64,000 nucleotides of DNA from Cohnella xylanilytica (GTDB lineage: Bacteria; Bacillota; Bacilli; Paenibacillales; Paenibacillaceae): NCBI RefSeq assembly GCF_014212175.1, contig NZ_JACJVR010000031.1:84529-148528 (forward strand), read 5' to 3'. Each line of letters starts with the position of its first letter. The stretch's first letter is position 1. The position numbers and the translations under genes are program-made. Below, one piece after another: positions 27,374 through 36,184 of the stretch. A model generated the notes under the pieces. That model was not told the origin of the DNA. It was given only the letters and a program-made list of their open reading frames with translations, and made no database searches.

Positions 27374-27793
27374 ATGGCGATCAACACCAAATTGTCCGTC
27401 GCGGCTCACATTCTATCGCTGATCGGGATGAATCCCGACGAGCGGTTGACCTCCGAGATCATCGCCGGAAGCGTCAATACGAACCCGGTCGTCATTCGCC
27501 GGATTATGGGGATGCTCAGCCGGGCCGGCCTCGTCCGCACGAGCCCCGGCGTGCCGGGAGCGGTCTTGGCCCGCGGCCTTGGCGAGATTACGCTGCTCGA
27601 CGTCTACCGTGCCGTGCAGGCGGACGAAGAGCTGTTCGCGATCCACGACAATCCGAACCCGGACTGCCCGGTGGGGCGGAACATTCAAGGCGCGCTCGAC
27701 ACGGCGTTCTCGCGGGCGCAGAGGGCGATGGAAGCGGAGCTCGGCGAAGTGACGATGGAACAAGTCGGCCTGGAGATCGCGCGAGGCTGCTAG
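27374..27793 (+). CDS. Rrf2 family transcriptional regulator (YwnA-like)
   Basis: This 139-residue protein has a winged helix with T-S-E-I-I-A-G-S-V-N-T-N-P-V-V-I-R-R-I-M as recognition region. A single Cys in P-N-P-D-C-P-V-G and a Cys at the C-terminus are present, but the three-cysteine iron-sulfur motif of IscR or NsrR is absent, so it resembles the cluster-free YwnA subgroup. The start at 27374 is backed by GAAGGAGG; a longer frame from 27287 overlaps purT and its own promoter. The targets are unknown. Confidence 0.85.
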   Translation: MAINTKLSVAAHILSLIGMNPDERLTSEIIAGSVNTNPVVIRRIMGMLSRAGLVRTSPGVPGAVLARGLGEITLLDVYRAVQADEELFAIHDNPNPDCPVGRNIQGALDTAFSRAQRAMEAELGEVTMEQVGLEIARGC

Positions 27794-27855
27794 CCGCCGA
27801 TGACGGCATCGAGATGGACGATATAGAGCGTTCGGAACGTACGGAGAGTCCGGTT

Positions 27856-27884
27856 AGCGGCTCCGGGTTCCGGACGCTTTTTTT
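27856..27884 (+). terminator. Intrinsic terminator after the Rrf2 gene
   Basis: AGCG..TCCGG / CCGGA..CGCT stem with a 3-base loop, followed by seven T. Confidence 0.8.
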
Positions 27885-27958
27885 CACATGCAGGCCGTTC
27901 GAAGTTTCTTCGATGACTGGCTAACTCACGTACAGGTGTGTTATCCGGTCTTAGAGTG

Positions 27959-28150
27959 GCTAACGAATCGAGGAGACGCTATTTGGCCCCAAATAGAAGA
28001 TTTTCTATTCTAACGAATCGTATAGACTCTATTTCGCGCTGGAAGCCCATTTTTCACCCGAGCGGCCCCAAATAAGATCGCTGGGATTCGTTAGAGTTTT
28101 CAAAATGGGCTTTTGAAGCTATATAGCGACTCTGGAGTTCGTTAGAGAAC
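27959..28150. repeat. Dispersed intergenic repeat, copy A
   Basis: The element is bounded by CTAACGAATC and GATTCGTTAG type boxes and contains GGCCCCAAATA twice. It closely matches, in inverted orientation, the stretch 51153-51267 and appears to be a longer version with ~80 extra internal bases. No gene is seen between the terminator at 27884 and the collagen-like gene at 28293. Confidence 0.7.
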
Positions 28151-28292
28151 CTCCATCCCCCTAGTCTGTTAACGAAAGGGTCTTTTGCAGTGTTTTGTTG
28201 AACGCAGGTAGTCAACCGTCCACTCTTCCGCTGTGCGAATGACATATGAATAGGGCAGATGCAGCGTCGAGGACGAAGGAGGGGCGGGCTGG

Positions 28293-29255
28293 ATGAAGGA
28301 TTCGGGGAACGGGACCTCGGCTCCGCGGAGACGACGCAAGCCGCCGCGCCGAAGAGGCGGAACGGCGCGGAAGCGCCGCTCTTCCGGGCGCGCCGCGCTT
28401 CGCCGGCGGAGGAACGGCCGCCCGAGAAGCGCCTGCGCGCCCGCGAAGCGGCGGGTCGCGGCGGGCCGCCGACCTTCGGGACGTCCCGGCCCGCCTGGAC
28501 CTCCCGGGCCGCCCGGGCCGCCCGGACCTCCGGGCCCGATGGGGCCTCCCGGGTTCCCGGGGGCGTACGGCGAAGCCGGTCCCGGAGGCATGCGGGGGCG
28601 CGAAGAGGGGCGGGAGTATCAAGGTCCTCCAGGTCCGGCGGGTCCGGAAGGGGCCCGAGGAGCTCTAGGGTTTCCCTTCTCTTCGGGATCTCAGGGCTCG
28701 CAAGGCGAGCCCGGTTCCCAAGGTCCGCAAGGCGCACAAGGCCCGCAAGGCGTACAAGGCTCGCAAGGCCCGGAAGGTCCGCAAGGTCCTCAAGGCCAGC
28801 CGGGCCTCCCGGGGGCGCAAGGCATCCCCGGATCTCAAGGCGCTCCGGGACCGCAAGGTCCTCAAGGTGTTCAAGGTCTTGAAGGCCCTGAAGGCCCTAA
28901 AGGCCCTGAAGGTCCCCAAGGGCCGCCGGGCACGGTCTTCGTCCCCGGCGTGATCGTCACCCCGGCCGTGAACCGCTACTTCTACGTCCCCGAGTCCGAC
29001 CTGGACCTCTCCGCTCCGGTCGCGATTCCGGCCGCCTTGTTCACGACCGACGAAGGAGCTCCGGCCGCGAGCTTCGAGGGACTGGGCCCGAACGGGTACC
29101 GGGACTTGTACATCAACGGCATTCTGCAGCCCGGCGGCCTATACGGAGTCGAGCCGGAAGCTCTTACGATCGATGCCGGGGGCGGCGCGGTTTATGCCGG
29201 CACTCCCATTATACTGGCCGTGGTCCGGTGGACCGCCGAGGTCGTTCCTTCGTAA
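28293..29255 (+). CDS. Collagen-like protein with C-terminal DUF4183 domain
   Basis: This 320-residue protein has three zones. Residues ~10-62 are extremely rich in Arg with Pro and Ala, protamine-like. Residues ~62-215 are Gly-X-Y repeats, first pure G-P-P then an interrupted G-P-Q/G-S-Q block. The last ~95 residues form a DUF4183 domain with R-Y-F-Y-V-P near the start and Y-I-N-G-I-L-Q-P near the middle. The ATG at 28293 is supported by GGAGGGG eight bases upstream. Collagen-like proteins of spore formers usually decorate the exosporium, and DUF4183 replaces the BclA-type C-terminal trimerisation head here. The next gene encodes a free DUF4183 domain. Spore-surface placement is inference. 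Confidence 0.83.
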   Translation: MKDSGNGTSAPRRRRKPPRRRGGTARKRRSSGRAALRRRRNGRPRSACAPAKRRVAAGRRPSGRPGPPGPPGPPGPPGPPGPMGPPGFPGAYGEAGPGGMRGREEGREYQGPPGPAGPEGARGALGFPFSSGSQGSQGEPGSQGPQGAQGPQGVQGSQGPEGPQGPQGQPGLPGAQGIPGSQGAPGPQGPQGVQGLEGPEGPKGPEGPQGPPGTVFVPGVIVTPAVNRYFYVPESDLDLSAPVAIPAALFTTDEGAPAASFEGLGPNGYRDLYINGILQPGGLYGVEPEALTIDAGGGAVYAGTPIILAVVRWTAEVVPS

Positions 29256-29327
29256 TTTTTGCAGATAAGCCCTCTCGGGTGCGGGGATCGGTGAATCTAC
29301 TGATTCCAGAGAGAGGGGGTGACCATT

Positions 29328-29612
29328 ATGCCTATCGTGCAACCCTATATCAACGGCAGGAGATTCGCCGCCACCATGGGCGCAGGGACGGGCACCGGAG
29401 CTACGTTCGCGATCGCGGCCACGGCGTTCACCACCGATGCCGGCATTGCCGCGACCGCTTTTCCGGCGGCGTACGCCTACTACAATTTTTACATTAACGG
29501 AATCCTGCAGACGGGCGACACGTCGACCGTTACGACGACGACTCTCACGATCCCCGGAGGAGACGCCCTCGATCCCGGAACGACGATCATCGTCGAGTTC
29601 ATCGTCACCTGA
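29328..29612 (+). CDS. DUF4183 single-domain protein
   Basis: The product is 94 residues and is essentially only a DUF4183 domain: Y-Y-N-F-Y-I-N-G-I-L-Q-T-G-D near residue 52 matches the Y-I-N-G-I-L-Q-P box of the preceding collagen-like protein. There is no signal peptide, as expected if spore-coat or exosporium proteins are made in the mother cell. The ATG at 29328 follows a GAGGGGGTG site; a GTG three codons earlier overlaps that site. It lies 72 bases after the collagen-like gene and probably forms a unit with it. Confidence 0.8.
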   Translation: MPIVQPYINGRRFAATMGAGTGTGATFAIAATAFTTDAGIAATAFPAAYAYYNFYINGILQTGDTSTVTTTTLTIPGGDALDPGTTIIVEFIVT

Positions 29613-29631
29613 ACTAGAGTCGTACAAGCTA

Positions 29632-29659
29632 GCCGGTGCCTGAGAGCCGGCTTTTTTCT
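29632..29659 (+). terminator. Intrinsic terminator after the DUF4183 gene
   Basis: AGCCGG/CCGGCT with a 10-base loop, followed by TTTTTC. Confidence 0.75.
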
Positions 29660-29763
29660 TGACGGGAACCGGTAAGCGTTCGAGCCGCCCTTTCAGAAAT
29701 TGTTCAGCGTTGCATGATAGAAATAGAGGGGAAGTAAAAGGCAGTAAAATCGTGGAGGGCATT

Positions 29764-30144
29764 ATGGATACTCAAGTTAACCAGCCGGGGTTCGCCGGAC
29801 TGCGGACGGGCGACTCCGTCGAGACGACCGTTCACATCGTAGGCGGGAAGTGGAAGGGCGTCATCCTCTACCATCTGATCGAAGGGGAGCTCCGGTTCAA
29901 CCAGATCCGCAGGCGGATTCCGGGCATCACCCAGAGAATGCTGACCCTTCAGCTTCGCGATCTGGAGAAAAGCGGAGTGCTGGACCGGGTCGTCTACCAG
30001 GAGACTCCGCCCCGCGTCGGCTACCGCCTGAATGCGCTCGGGCGCACCTTGATTCCGCTTATCACGATGATGAAGGAGTGGGGAGACAGCTATCGCGGGC
30101 AGCTCTCGGCGGAGCCGATCCAACCGTCCGTCCTCGTCGAATGA
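29764..30144 (+). CDS. HxlR family transcriptional regulator
   Basis: This 126-residue winged helix protein has V-G-G-K-W-K-G-V-I-L-Y-H-L near residue 25, R-F-N-Q-I-R-R-R-I-P-G-I-T-Q-R-M-L-T as recognition helix, and a wing with P-P-R-V-G-Y-R-L-N-A-L-G, all typical of HxlR regulators that answer to electrophiles or redox stress. The start at 29764 has GGAGGG four bases in front. No divergent target gene is adjacent, so what it controls is unknown. Confidence 0.87.
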   Translation: MDTQVNQPGFAGLRTGDSVETTVHIVGGKWKGVILYHLIEGELRFNQIRRRIPGITQRMLTLQLRDLEKSGVLDRVVYQETPPRVGYRLNALGRTLIPLITMMKEWGDSYRGQLSAEPIQPSVLVE

Positions 30145-30192
30145 CGAAGCGCGCGGACCGAATCGCTTGCCTGCGCCTCTCGCGGCATTCGC

Positions 30193-31311
30193 TCAGGCCC
30201 GCTTCCAGCCGGAATACCAAGCTTGGATCTCCGCGGACGGTTCCGCGTCGTATTCCTCCCGCATCATCTCCCGCAGCCGTTGGTACTGCTGCTCCGCCAG
30301 GCTGCGCTCTCCCTGCCGGGCGTACAGCTTCATCAGGTGGGAATAAGTCTCTTCCGCGTAAGGCAGCCTCTGCTGAATGCGGAGATACCAGTCCGCCGCC
30401 AGCGCCTCCTTGCCCTTCCGCTCCATCTTCTTCGCGAACCGCATGGCATGATGGCGCCACAGATTGAGCAAGCGCTGCCTCTCGTTCTCCGCCCACAGAT
30501 AACCGTGCTCTTCGAAGTAATCGCCCCGGTACAGATTGAGCCATTCCTCGTATTGCTCGTCCGATAGGCTCTCGAGCTCCTCTTCGTTCCGCAGCCGGTT
30601 CTCCCATTGTTCGACGTCGGAGGCGATTCCGCCGAGATCGAGCGAATAGCTGTTCCCGGCATTCGCGATCTTGACCGAGATGCCGGCCGCCTCGAGAGAG
30701 CGGCGCAGCTGATAGATCGTGGTGTACAGCTGCGTGTAAGCCTTCTTGAGCTCGACTTCCGGCCATAGGATCTCCACCAGCGTATCCTTGCGGACAAGCT
30801 GATCCTTCCGGAACAGGAGGTAGGCGAACAGCTCCTGCGCTTTGACCGTCCTCCAGGCGAGCTGCTCCTGCTTGCCGTATTCGATCTGCATCCGTTGGAA
30901 GCAGCGGATGAAGGCCGGACTGGATGGAGCGGGAGCCGCTTCGTCCTTGTCCTTCAGCCGGGCTTCGATTCTGCGCACGGTCAGGGCCAGCCGCTCCGTC
31001 TGAACCGGCTTGAGCACGTAGTCCAGCGCTTGCAGCTCGAACGCCTTCACCGCGTACTCTTCGTAGGCGGTGACGAAGACCACCTCCACGGACGGGTGGA
31101 TGTCCTGCAGTCTCTCCGCCGCCTCCAGCCCGTTGATCTCCGGCATATCGATATCGAGGAAGACGACGTCGGGCTTCGCGGAAGCCGCCGCTTCGAGCGC
31201 CTCCGCCACGTCCTGGAACGTGTCCAGCACTTCGACCCCGCCGATCCTGGTCAATTGTCTCTTCAAATCGAGAAGCGCCAACGCTTCGTCGTCCACTAAC
31301 AAGCCCCGCAT
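30193..31311 (-). CDS. Response regulator with BTAD (SARP-like) output domain
   Basis: This 372-residue protein starts with a receiver domain: acidic pocket D7-D8, phospho-acceptor Asp53 in F-L-D-I-D-M-P, Thr81 and Lys101. It continues with a winged helix of the OmpR/SARP type near residues 150-220 and ends in a bacterial transcriptional activator domain of helical repeats. The ATG at 31311 is chosen because M-R-G-L-L-V-D-D begins the receiver fold and GGAGG lies 11 bases upstream; a longer frame runs into the divergent promoter region. It is transcribed divergently from the hybrid kinase at 31522 and is its natural partner. Confidence 0.85.
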   Translation of the reverse strand: MRGLLVDDEALALLDLKRQLTRIGGVEVLDTFQDVAEALEAAASAKPDVVFLDIDMPEINGLEAAERLQDIHPSVEVVFVTAYEEYAVKAFELQALDYVLKPVQTERLALTVRRIEARLKDKDEAAPAPSSPAFIRCFQRMQIEYGKQEQLAWRTVKAQELFAYLLFRKDQLVRKDTLVEILWPEVELKKAYTQLYTTIYQLRRSLEAAGISVKIANAGNSYSLDLGGIASDVEQWENRLRNEEELESLSDEQYEEWLNLYRGDYFEEHGYLWAENERQRLLNLWRHHAMRFAKKMERKGKEALAADWYLRIQQRLPYAEETYSHLMKLYARQGERSLAEQQYQRLREMMREEYDAEPSAEIQAWYSGWKRA

Positions 31312-31521
31312 GGTCCGATTAACCTCCGTCAGAGGGCAAGCCTCGTATTTCTCTTCTCTCCGTCGAGCCCGAGATGTCCTTGCTATATTTATATCGAAGT
31401 TTGCCACGAAATGTTGCAGTAGATAGCGGTAACAATTTTGAACAGGGGATGAACTCGCAAGGAAAACGATTGATTTTGTCGAATTATAACGGGAAAAGAA
31501 TGCAAATGAGGCCGGGGATTC

Positions 31522-34500
31522 ATGAAGCGCACCGTTGCGATTGTATTGATCTATATAGCCGTGCTGGCAGGCTTGCGTTGGATTTGGTACGACCAGTTCG
31601 GGCCGAAGGCGGATTACCCGCAAGCGGTCCAAGGCGTTCTGGACCTGCGGGGGGTGGACCTGGAACGGTACGGCACGATTCCGCTGGACGGGGAGTGGGA
31701 GTTTTATCCGGGCCAGCTGCGAACGGGAGACGACTTCGCGGGTGTCGCGGCCGCCTCCGCCTCCAAGCGTTACGTTCGGGTTCCGGGCAATGCGGGAGGA
31801 TCGTTGACGGAGAGCGAACGATCGGCGCTATACGGATACGGAACCTACCGGCTGCGGATTCTCGTCGATCGTCCTCTGAACGAGCCTTACCAGCTGTGGA
31901 TTCAGAAAATCGAGGCGTCTTCGCAGGTGGAGATAAACGGCGAAGTCTCCCCGCCCTCCGGGCAGCCCGCGAATCGGGCGGAGAACTACAAGCCCCGGGC
32001 GGGCTCTTATACCGTCGCGTATGACGGCGGGAACAGCCGCGAGATCGACGTCATTATCCGAATGGCGAATTTCGACCGCCCCTATCAGGGGGGGATCGTC
32101 CGTTCCATTCTGTTCGGCCCGCAATCGGCCGTGGATACCGAACGCTGGTATTCCATCGGCTTCCAGCTCGTGGCCTTCGTGATCATGCTGCTGCACGGTC
32201 TTTACGCGCTTATCCTGTACTTCTTCAACCCGCGCGTTAAGGCGCTGCTCTTCTTCCTGGCCTTGCTTCTGCTCGTGGCCCTCTCGATCGCCTGCAGCAA
32301 CGACCGGATTCTGCTGCAATGGGTGCCGCTCAACTACGCCTGGACGTTGAAGCTTACGGTCTTGTCTTACGTCGGGCTGTCGTTCTTTATTTTGCTGATG
32401 ACCCGGATTTTCTTCGGGAAGAACCGGCCCGGCAAGCTGTTCTACGGGTACGCCTGCCTATTCGGCCTCTACGTGCTCTTCGTGCTGGTCGCGCCTGCCC
32501 GATACATCGATTGGACGTTGTACTACCGAATTTTTACTTTTCTATACCTGTTCCCGGTTCTATGGTTCTTCCTTCTGGTCGTCCGGGTTACTCTGCGAAG
32601 GCAGGAGGGGGCCGTCTTCCTGCTGTGCGTGGCGATCGCCATCGTCTCCAGCGTCGTGTGGGGGATCGAACCCCTTAACACGCCGCCGGTCTACTATCCG
32701 GTCGACATGATCGCCGCGATCGTCTGCTTCTCGGCCTTCTGGTTCCGGCAGTACTTCCGCCAATCGGAGGAGAACGCCGCCCTGAACGAACGGCTGCGGG
32801 CCGCGGACAAGATGAAGGACCGGTTCCTGGCCAACACGTCCCACGAGCTTCGGACTCCGCTTCACGGCGTCATCAACATCGCGCAGACCGTGCTGTCCCG
32901 CGAGAAGCAGTCGCTCGATCCGAGAAGCGCCAAGGAGATGGAGCTGCTGATCACGGTCAGCCGGCGCATGTCGCATCTGCTGAACGACCTGCTCGACGTC
33001 GTGCGGCTGCAGGAAGAGCGGATCGCCCTTCGGCTCGAACCGCTGCGCGTTCAGTCCGTCGCCTCCGGCGTCATCGGAATGCTGGAGTTCCTGACGGAAG
33101 GCAAGCCGATCCGGCTTCGGACGGAGATCGGCGAAGGGATGCCGCCGGTCCTCGCGGACGAGAAGCGGCTCGTGCAGATTCTGTTCAACCTCGTGCACAA
33201 CGCGATTAAATATTCCGAGGAAGGCACGATCGTCGTCTCGGCGGACGTCCGCGGCCGCGAAGCCGTCATCCGCGTCGCCGATACGGGAGCCGGCATGGAC
33301 GCCCGGACGGCCGAACGCGTCTTCGAGCCGTACGAGCAGGGACGGCACTCGGAAGGCGGGGGAAGCATCGGCCTCGGGCTCAGCATCTGCAAGCAGCTGG
33401 TCGAGCTGCACGGCGGAACCTTGACCGTGCAATCCCGGGTCGGGGAAGGCTCGGTCTTCTCCTTCACGCTGCCGCTCGCGGAGGATGGCGTCGAACCGGC
33501 CCCGGAGACGGGCGGCGGAGAGAGCGAACGGGAGCGGGAGCCGGGGCTCTCGGCGGTCCGGGAGGTCGCGGCCGCCCTGGAGACTTCCGCCGCCGGCATC
33601 GCGCCCGAGTCGCTCCACCTCACTTCCGGAGGGCAGGTGAATCTGCTCGTCGTAGACGACGATCCGGTCAATCTCCAGGTGCTGAAGGGCATCTTCTCCG
33701 AATTCCCTTATCGGGTCCATGCGGCGTCCTCCGCCCGGGAAGCGCTCGAATGCCTGAACGCGGAACCGTGGGATCTGCTTATCGCCGACGTCATGATGCC
33801 GCAGATGTCCGGCTACGAGCTGGCCCGAATCGTCCGGGAGCGCTTCAACGTCTCGGAGCTGCCGATCCTGCTGCTCACCGCGCGGAGCCAGCCCGAAGAC
33901 ATCTACGCCGGCTTCCTGAGCGGCGCCAACGATTACGTCGTCAAGCCGGTGGACGCCTTGGAGCTGAAGTATCGCGTCTGGTCGCTGACGACGCTCAAGC
34001 GGTCGGTCGACGAGCGGCTCCGGATGGAGGCAGCTTACTTGCAGGCGCAGATCCACCCGCACTTCCTGTTCAACGCGCTCAACTCGATTCTGGCGCTCAG
34101 CGAAGTCGATACGGAGCGAATGCGCGAGCTCGGAGACGCCTTCGCCCTGTACCTTAGAATCAGCATCGACTATATGAACACGGAACAGGTGGTCCCGCTC
34201 GCTTACGAACTGGAGCTGGTCCGGTCCTACCTGTACATCGAGAAGGCGAGGTTCGAGGACCGGCTCGCGGTCGAGTGGGACATCGATCCGGAAGCGGCCG
34301 GCATGCTGCTGCCTCCGCTGACGATCCAGCCGCTCGTCGAGAACGCGGTGAAGCACGGCTTGCTAAGCCGGGCGAAGGGCGGCCGGCTGGACGTCCGGAT
34401 CCGGAAGCAAGGGGCGAACGCGTCGATCGAAGTGAAGGACAACGGCAAGGGAATGACGGAGGAGGAGATCCGGCAGCTGCGGCTCGACGACAGGTCGGGC

Positions 34501-34647
34501 GCCGGCGGAATCGGCCTGCGGAATACGAACCGCCGGCTGACGCAGCGGTACGGCCGGGGACTCGAGATCCGCAGCGCGCCGGACGAAGGGACGAGCGTCT
34601 CGTTCGTCGTCCCGCTGCCCGACAACCGGATAGAACCGAAGGAATGA
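31522..34647 (+). CDS. 7TMR-DISM hybrid histidine kinase with a second LytS-type kinase core
   Basis: This 1041-residue sensor has an extracellular beta-rich sensor of ~190 residues after one N-terminal helix, then about seven membrane helices (~215-415), typical of 7TMR-DISM receptors. Next comes a HisKA/HATPase core with His441 in [10 protein letters not shown], then a receiver with Asp756 in I-A-D-V-M-M-P. The last ~210 residues form a LytS/YehU-type kinase core with His847 in Q-I-H-P-H-F-L-F-N and its own ATPase domain. Two complete kinase modules on one chain joined by a receiver suggest an internal relay or a switchable second output. The paired regulator is divergent. Confidence 0.87.
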   Translation: MKRTVAIVLIYIAVLAGLRWIWYDQFGPKADYPQAVQGVLDLRGVDLERYGTIPLDGEWEFYPGQLRTGDDFAGVAAASASKRYVRVPGNAGGSLTESERSALYGYGTYRLRILVDRPLNEPYQLWIQKIEASSQVEINGEVSPPSGQPANRAENYKPRAGSYTVAYDGGNSREIDVIIRMANFDRPYQGGIVRSILFGPQSAVDTERWYSIGFQLVAFVIMLLHGLYALILYFFNPRVKALLFFLALLLLVALSIACSNDRILLQWVPLNYAWTLKLTVLSYVGLSFFILLMTRIFFGKNRPGKLFYGYACLFGLYVLFVLVAPARYIDWTLYYRIFTFLYLFPVLWFFLLVVRVTLRRQEGAVFLLCVAIAIVSSVVWGIEPLNTPPVYYPVDMIAAIVCFSAFWFRQYFRQSEENAALNERLRAADKMKDRFLANTSHELRTPLHGVINIAQTVLSREKQSLDPRSAKEMELLITVSRRMSHLLNDLLDVVRLQEERIALRLEPLRVQSVASGVIGMLEFLTEGKPIRLRTEIGEGMPPVLADEKRLVQILFNLVHNAIKYSEEGTIVVSADVRGREAVIRVADTGAGMDARTAERVFEPYEQGRHSEGGGSIGLGLSICKQLVELHGGTLTVQSRVGEGSVFSFTLPLAEDGVEPAPETGGGESEREREPGLSAVREVAAALETSAAGIAPESLHLTSGGQVNLLVVDDDPVNLQVLKGIFSEFPYRVHAASSAREALECLNAEPWDLLIADVMMPQMSGYELARIVRERFNVSELPILLLTARSQPEDIYAGFLSGANDYVVKPVDALELKYRVWSLTTLKRSVDERLRMEAAYLQAQIHPHFLFNALNSILALSEVDTERMRELGDAFALYLRISIDYMNTEQVVPLAYELELVRSYLYIEKARFEDRLAVEWDIDPEAAGMLLPPLTIQPLVENAVKHGLLSRAKGGRLDVRIRKQGANASIEVKDNGKGMTEEEIRQLRLDDRSGAGGIGLRNTNRRLTQRYGRGLEIRSAPDEGTSVSFVVPLPDNRIEPKE

Positions 34648-34651
34648 CGGC

Positions 34652-34691
34652 AAGGAGCCGGGATCGATCGACGATCCCGGCTCCTTTTTTT
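34652..34691 (+). terminator. Intrinsic terminator after the hybrid kinase gene
   Basis: A 15-bp perfect stem, AAGGAGCCGGGATCG with CGATCCCGGCTCCTT, then a T-run. Confidence 0.92.
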
Positions 34692-34908
34692 CTGCCGTTG
34701 ACCCATTCGCATACAGGATCCGCGATCCCGGCTTCGGTTCATATCTTGGCATAGATCGGATCGGGAAGAAGCTCCGTAGGTAAGACCCGGGCGGGCCCGG
34801 CAGGCCCCATTTCGCCGATGCTGAAGGTTTCGCCGCAGGCAGTTAGCGGCTAAACTTGTGCGTTTTTGCGAATAAGCATCCTCGATGTCATCCATGCCGA
34901 TGAGCTTC
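34692..34908. other. Intergenic stretch without a recognised gene
   Basis: The segment between the kinase terminator and the tandem array shows no coding signal or ribosome binding site. Nothing further was recognised in it. Confidence 0.5.
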
Positions 34909-35300
34909 TGTATGATTTTTCCTACATCCTGCGAGCAAGGGGCCTGTCGAGGAGGAATTTGTATGATTTTTCATACACCCTGCGAGCAAGGGCCTTGTTG
35001 AGGGGGGATTTGTATGATTTTTCATACACCCTGCGAGCAGGGGCCTTGTTGAGGGGGGGATTTGTATGATTTTTCATACATCCTGCGAGCAAGGGGCCTT
35101 ATCGAGGGGGAATTTGTATGATTTTTCATACATCCTGCGAGCAAGGGCCTTGTTGAGGGGGGATTTGTATGATTTTTCATACATCCTGCGAGCAAGGGGC
35201 CTGTCGAGGAGGAATTTGTATGATTTTTCATACACCCTCCGAGTAAGGTGCCGTTTCGATGAGGAACTGTATGATTTTTCGTATCCATTTATGCCAAGCG
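34909..35300. repeat. Eight-copy 51-52 bp tandem array, each with a dyad
   Basis: Units start at 34909, 34960, 35011, 35063, 35115, 35166, 35217 and 35268. The six central units open with TGTATGATTTTTCATACA, whose 7-base arms TGTATGA/TCATACA flank four T; the first and last units carry decayed arms. The rest of each unit (CCTGCGAGCAAGGGCC followed by a G-rich tract) is also conserved, so there are no unique spacers. Periods of 51 and 52 shift the reading frame, so the array is not a coding repeat. It lies between the kinase gene and the oxidase cluster. Confidence 0.92.
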
Positions 35301-35514
35301 CCTTCTCGGAGCAGACGGGGCCAAACCAAAAATCGAACAGGACGGTTCCGTTAGAGAAAGGGTCATCCGTTTATTTCGCCCCGCGTACGCCGAAGTCACA
35401 GAAAGTTCATGCCTGCTCTCCCCGGAATGTGAATTCCGTCACAGTGAACCGGGGGGCGCCGCCTTTAAGATGGGGGTGTTCCGATTTAACCCAATCCATT
35501 GGAGGGACGTCCGA
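35301..35514. other. Leader region of the oxidase cluster
   Basis: About 210 bases between the repeat array and the CuA-like lipoprotein gene. The only certain element is the GGAGGGA ribosome binding site at its right end; no consensus promoter could be fixed. Confidence 0.4.
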
Positions 35515-35919
35515 ATGAAGAAGCGGTCCATCATGACGTGCATCCTGCTCTTGGCGGCAGGGCTGCTGAGCGCTTGCGGCGGAGGAGACGACGACAAAGA
35601 GAACGCCTCCGCTCCCGCGTCGGCAAGTTCGTCCGCGCCGGCAGCCGCCGGCGGCGAGGCGAAGGAGATCAAGGTCGACGCGAAGAATTTCGAGTTCGAC
35701 CAGAAGGAGATCAAGGTGGCCAAGGGCGACAAGGTGACGATCGCGCTGAACAACTCCCAAGGCAACCACGCGCTGAAGATCGACGGCTACGACGTCGAAG
35801 CGAAGGGCGGCAAGTCCGTCACGTTCACGGCCGACAAGGCGGGAGAGTTCAAGTTCTACTGCAGCGTCATGTGCGGGGCGGGCCATGCCGACATGACGGG
35901 CAAGCTGATCGTCGAATAA
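35515..35919 (+). CDS. Cupredoxin lipoprotein with CuA-like site
   Basis: This 134-residue lipoprotein has lipobox L-L-S-A-C (Cys21) and a low-complexity Ala/Ser linker to about residue 48, then a cupredoxin fold. His85 (Q-G-N-H-A-L-K) and the run C116-S-V-M-C120-G-A-G-H124-A-D-M127 reproduce the dinuclear CuA ligand set of oxidase subunit II. The glutamate that normally sits between the two cysteines (E142 in the neighbouring subunit II) is Val here. It could accept electrons, store copper or help assemble the CuA centre. It lies 31 bases before the subunit IIa gene and leads the ba3-type cluster. The start at 35515 has GGAGGGA upstream. Confidence 0.82.
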   Translation: MKKRSIMTCILLLAAGLLSACGGGDDDKENASAPASASSSAPAAAGGEAKEIKVDAKNFEFDQKEIKVAKGDKVTIALNNSQGNHALKIDGYDVEAKGGKSVTFTADKAGEFKFYCSVMCGAGHADMTGKLIVE

Positions 35920-35950
35920 CGCCCGCGAAGGGCACGAAGGAGGAAGTCTC

Positions 35951-36154
35951 GTGGCCAAACGCGCATCGGACGCAGGCAGGCCGGCGGCGAACGGGAAGGA
36001 GACCGCGGAACGGCCTCAGGCGGGCCGCGACCCCGGGGCCGGCGCGCCCGATCAAGCATCGCTCAAGGGGACGTTCGCGTCGGTTATGCTGCTGGGCGCT
36101 TTTCTCATCGTCGCTTGGGTGTCCGTGTTCGTCCTGTACGTGCATCGGAATTGA
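35951..36154 (+). CDS. Cytochrome oxidase subunit IIa-like single-helix protein
   Basis: This 67-residue protein has a disordered, charged N-terminal half and one membrane helix, with S-L-K-G-T-F-A-S-V-M-L-L-G-A-F near residue 37. That pattern matches the small subunit IIa of ba3/b(o/a)3-type oxidases, which supplies the helix missing from their short subunit II. The start is a GTG with AAGGAGGAA upstream. It is followed 30 bases later by subunit II, the same order as in other Bacillota ba3 clusters. Confidence 0.78.
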   Translation: MAKRASDAGRPAANGKETAERPQAGRDPGAGAPDQASLKGTFASVMLLGAFLIVAWVSVFVLYVHRN

Positions 36155-36184
36155 CCGACATACGTTGACGAGGAGAGAGAGCTT

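Noticed and set aside
28190..28292. Sporulation (sigma-E/sigma-K) promoter before the collagen-like gene
   Set aside because: CATATGAAT near 28244 resembles part of such sites, but no -35 partner with correct spacing was convincing.
34909..35300. CRISPR array
   Set aside because: The whole 51-52 bp unit is conserved, with no unique spacers, and no cas genes are nearby.
34866..35518. Repeat protein encoded by the tandem array
   Set aside because: Units of both 51 and 52 bases shift the frame, start sites lack ribosome binding sites, and both strands are equally open.
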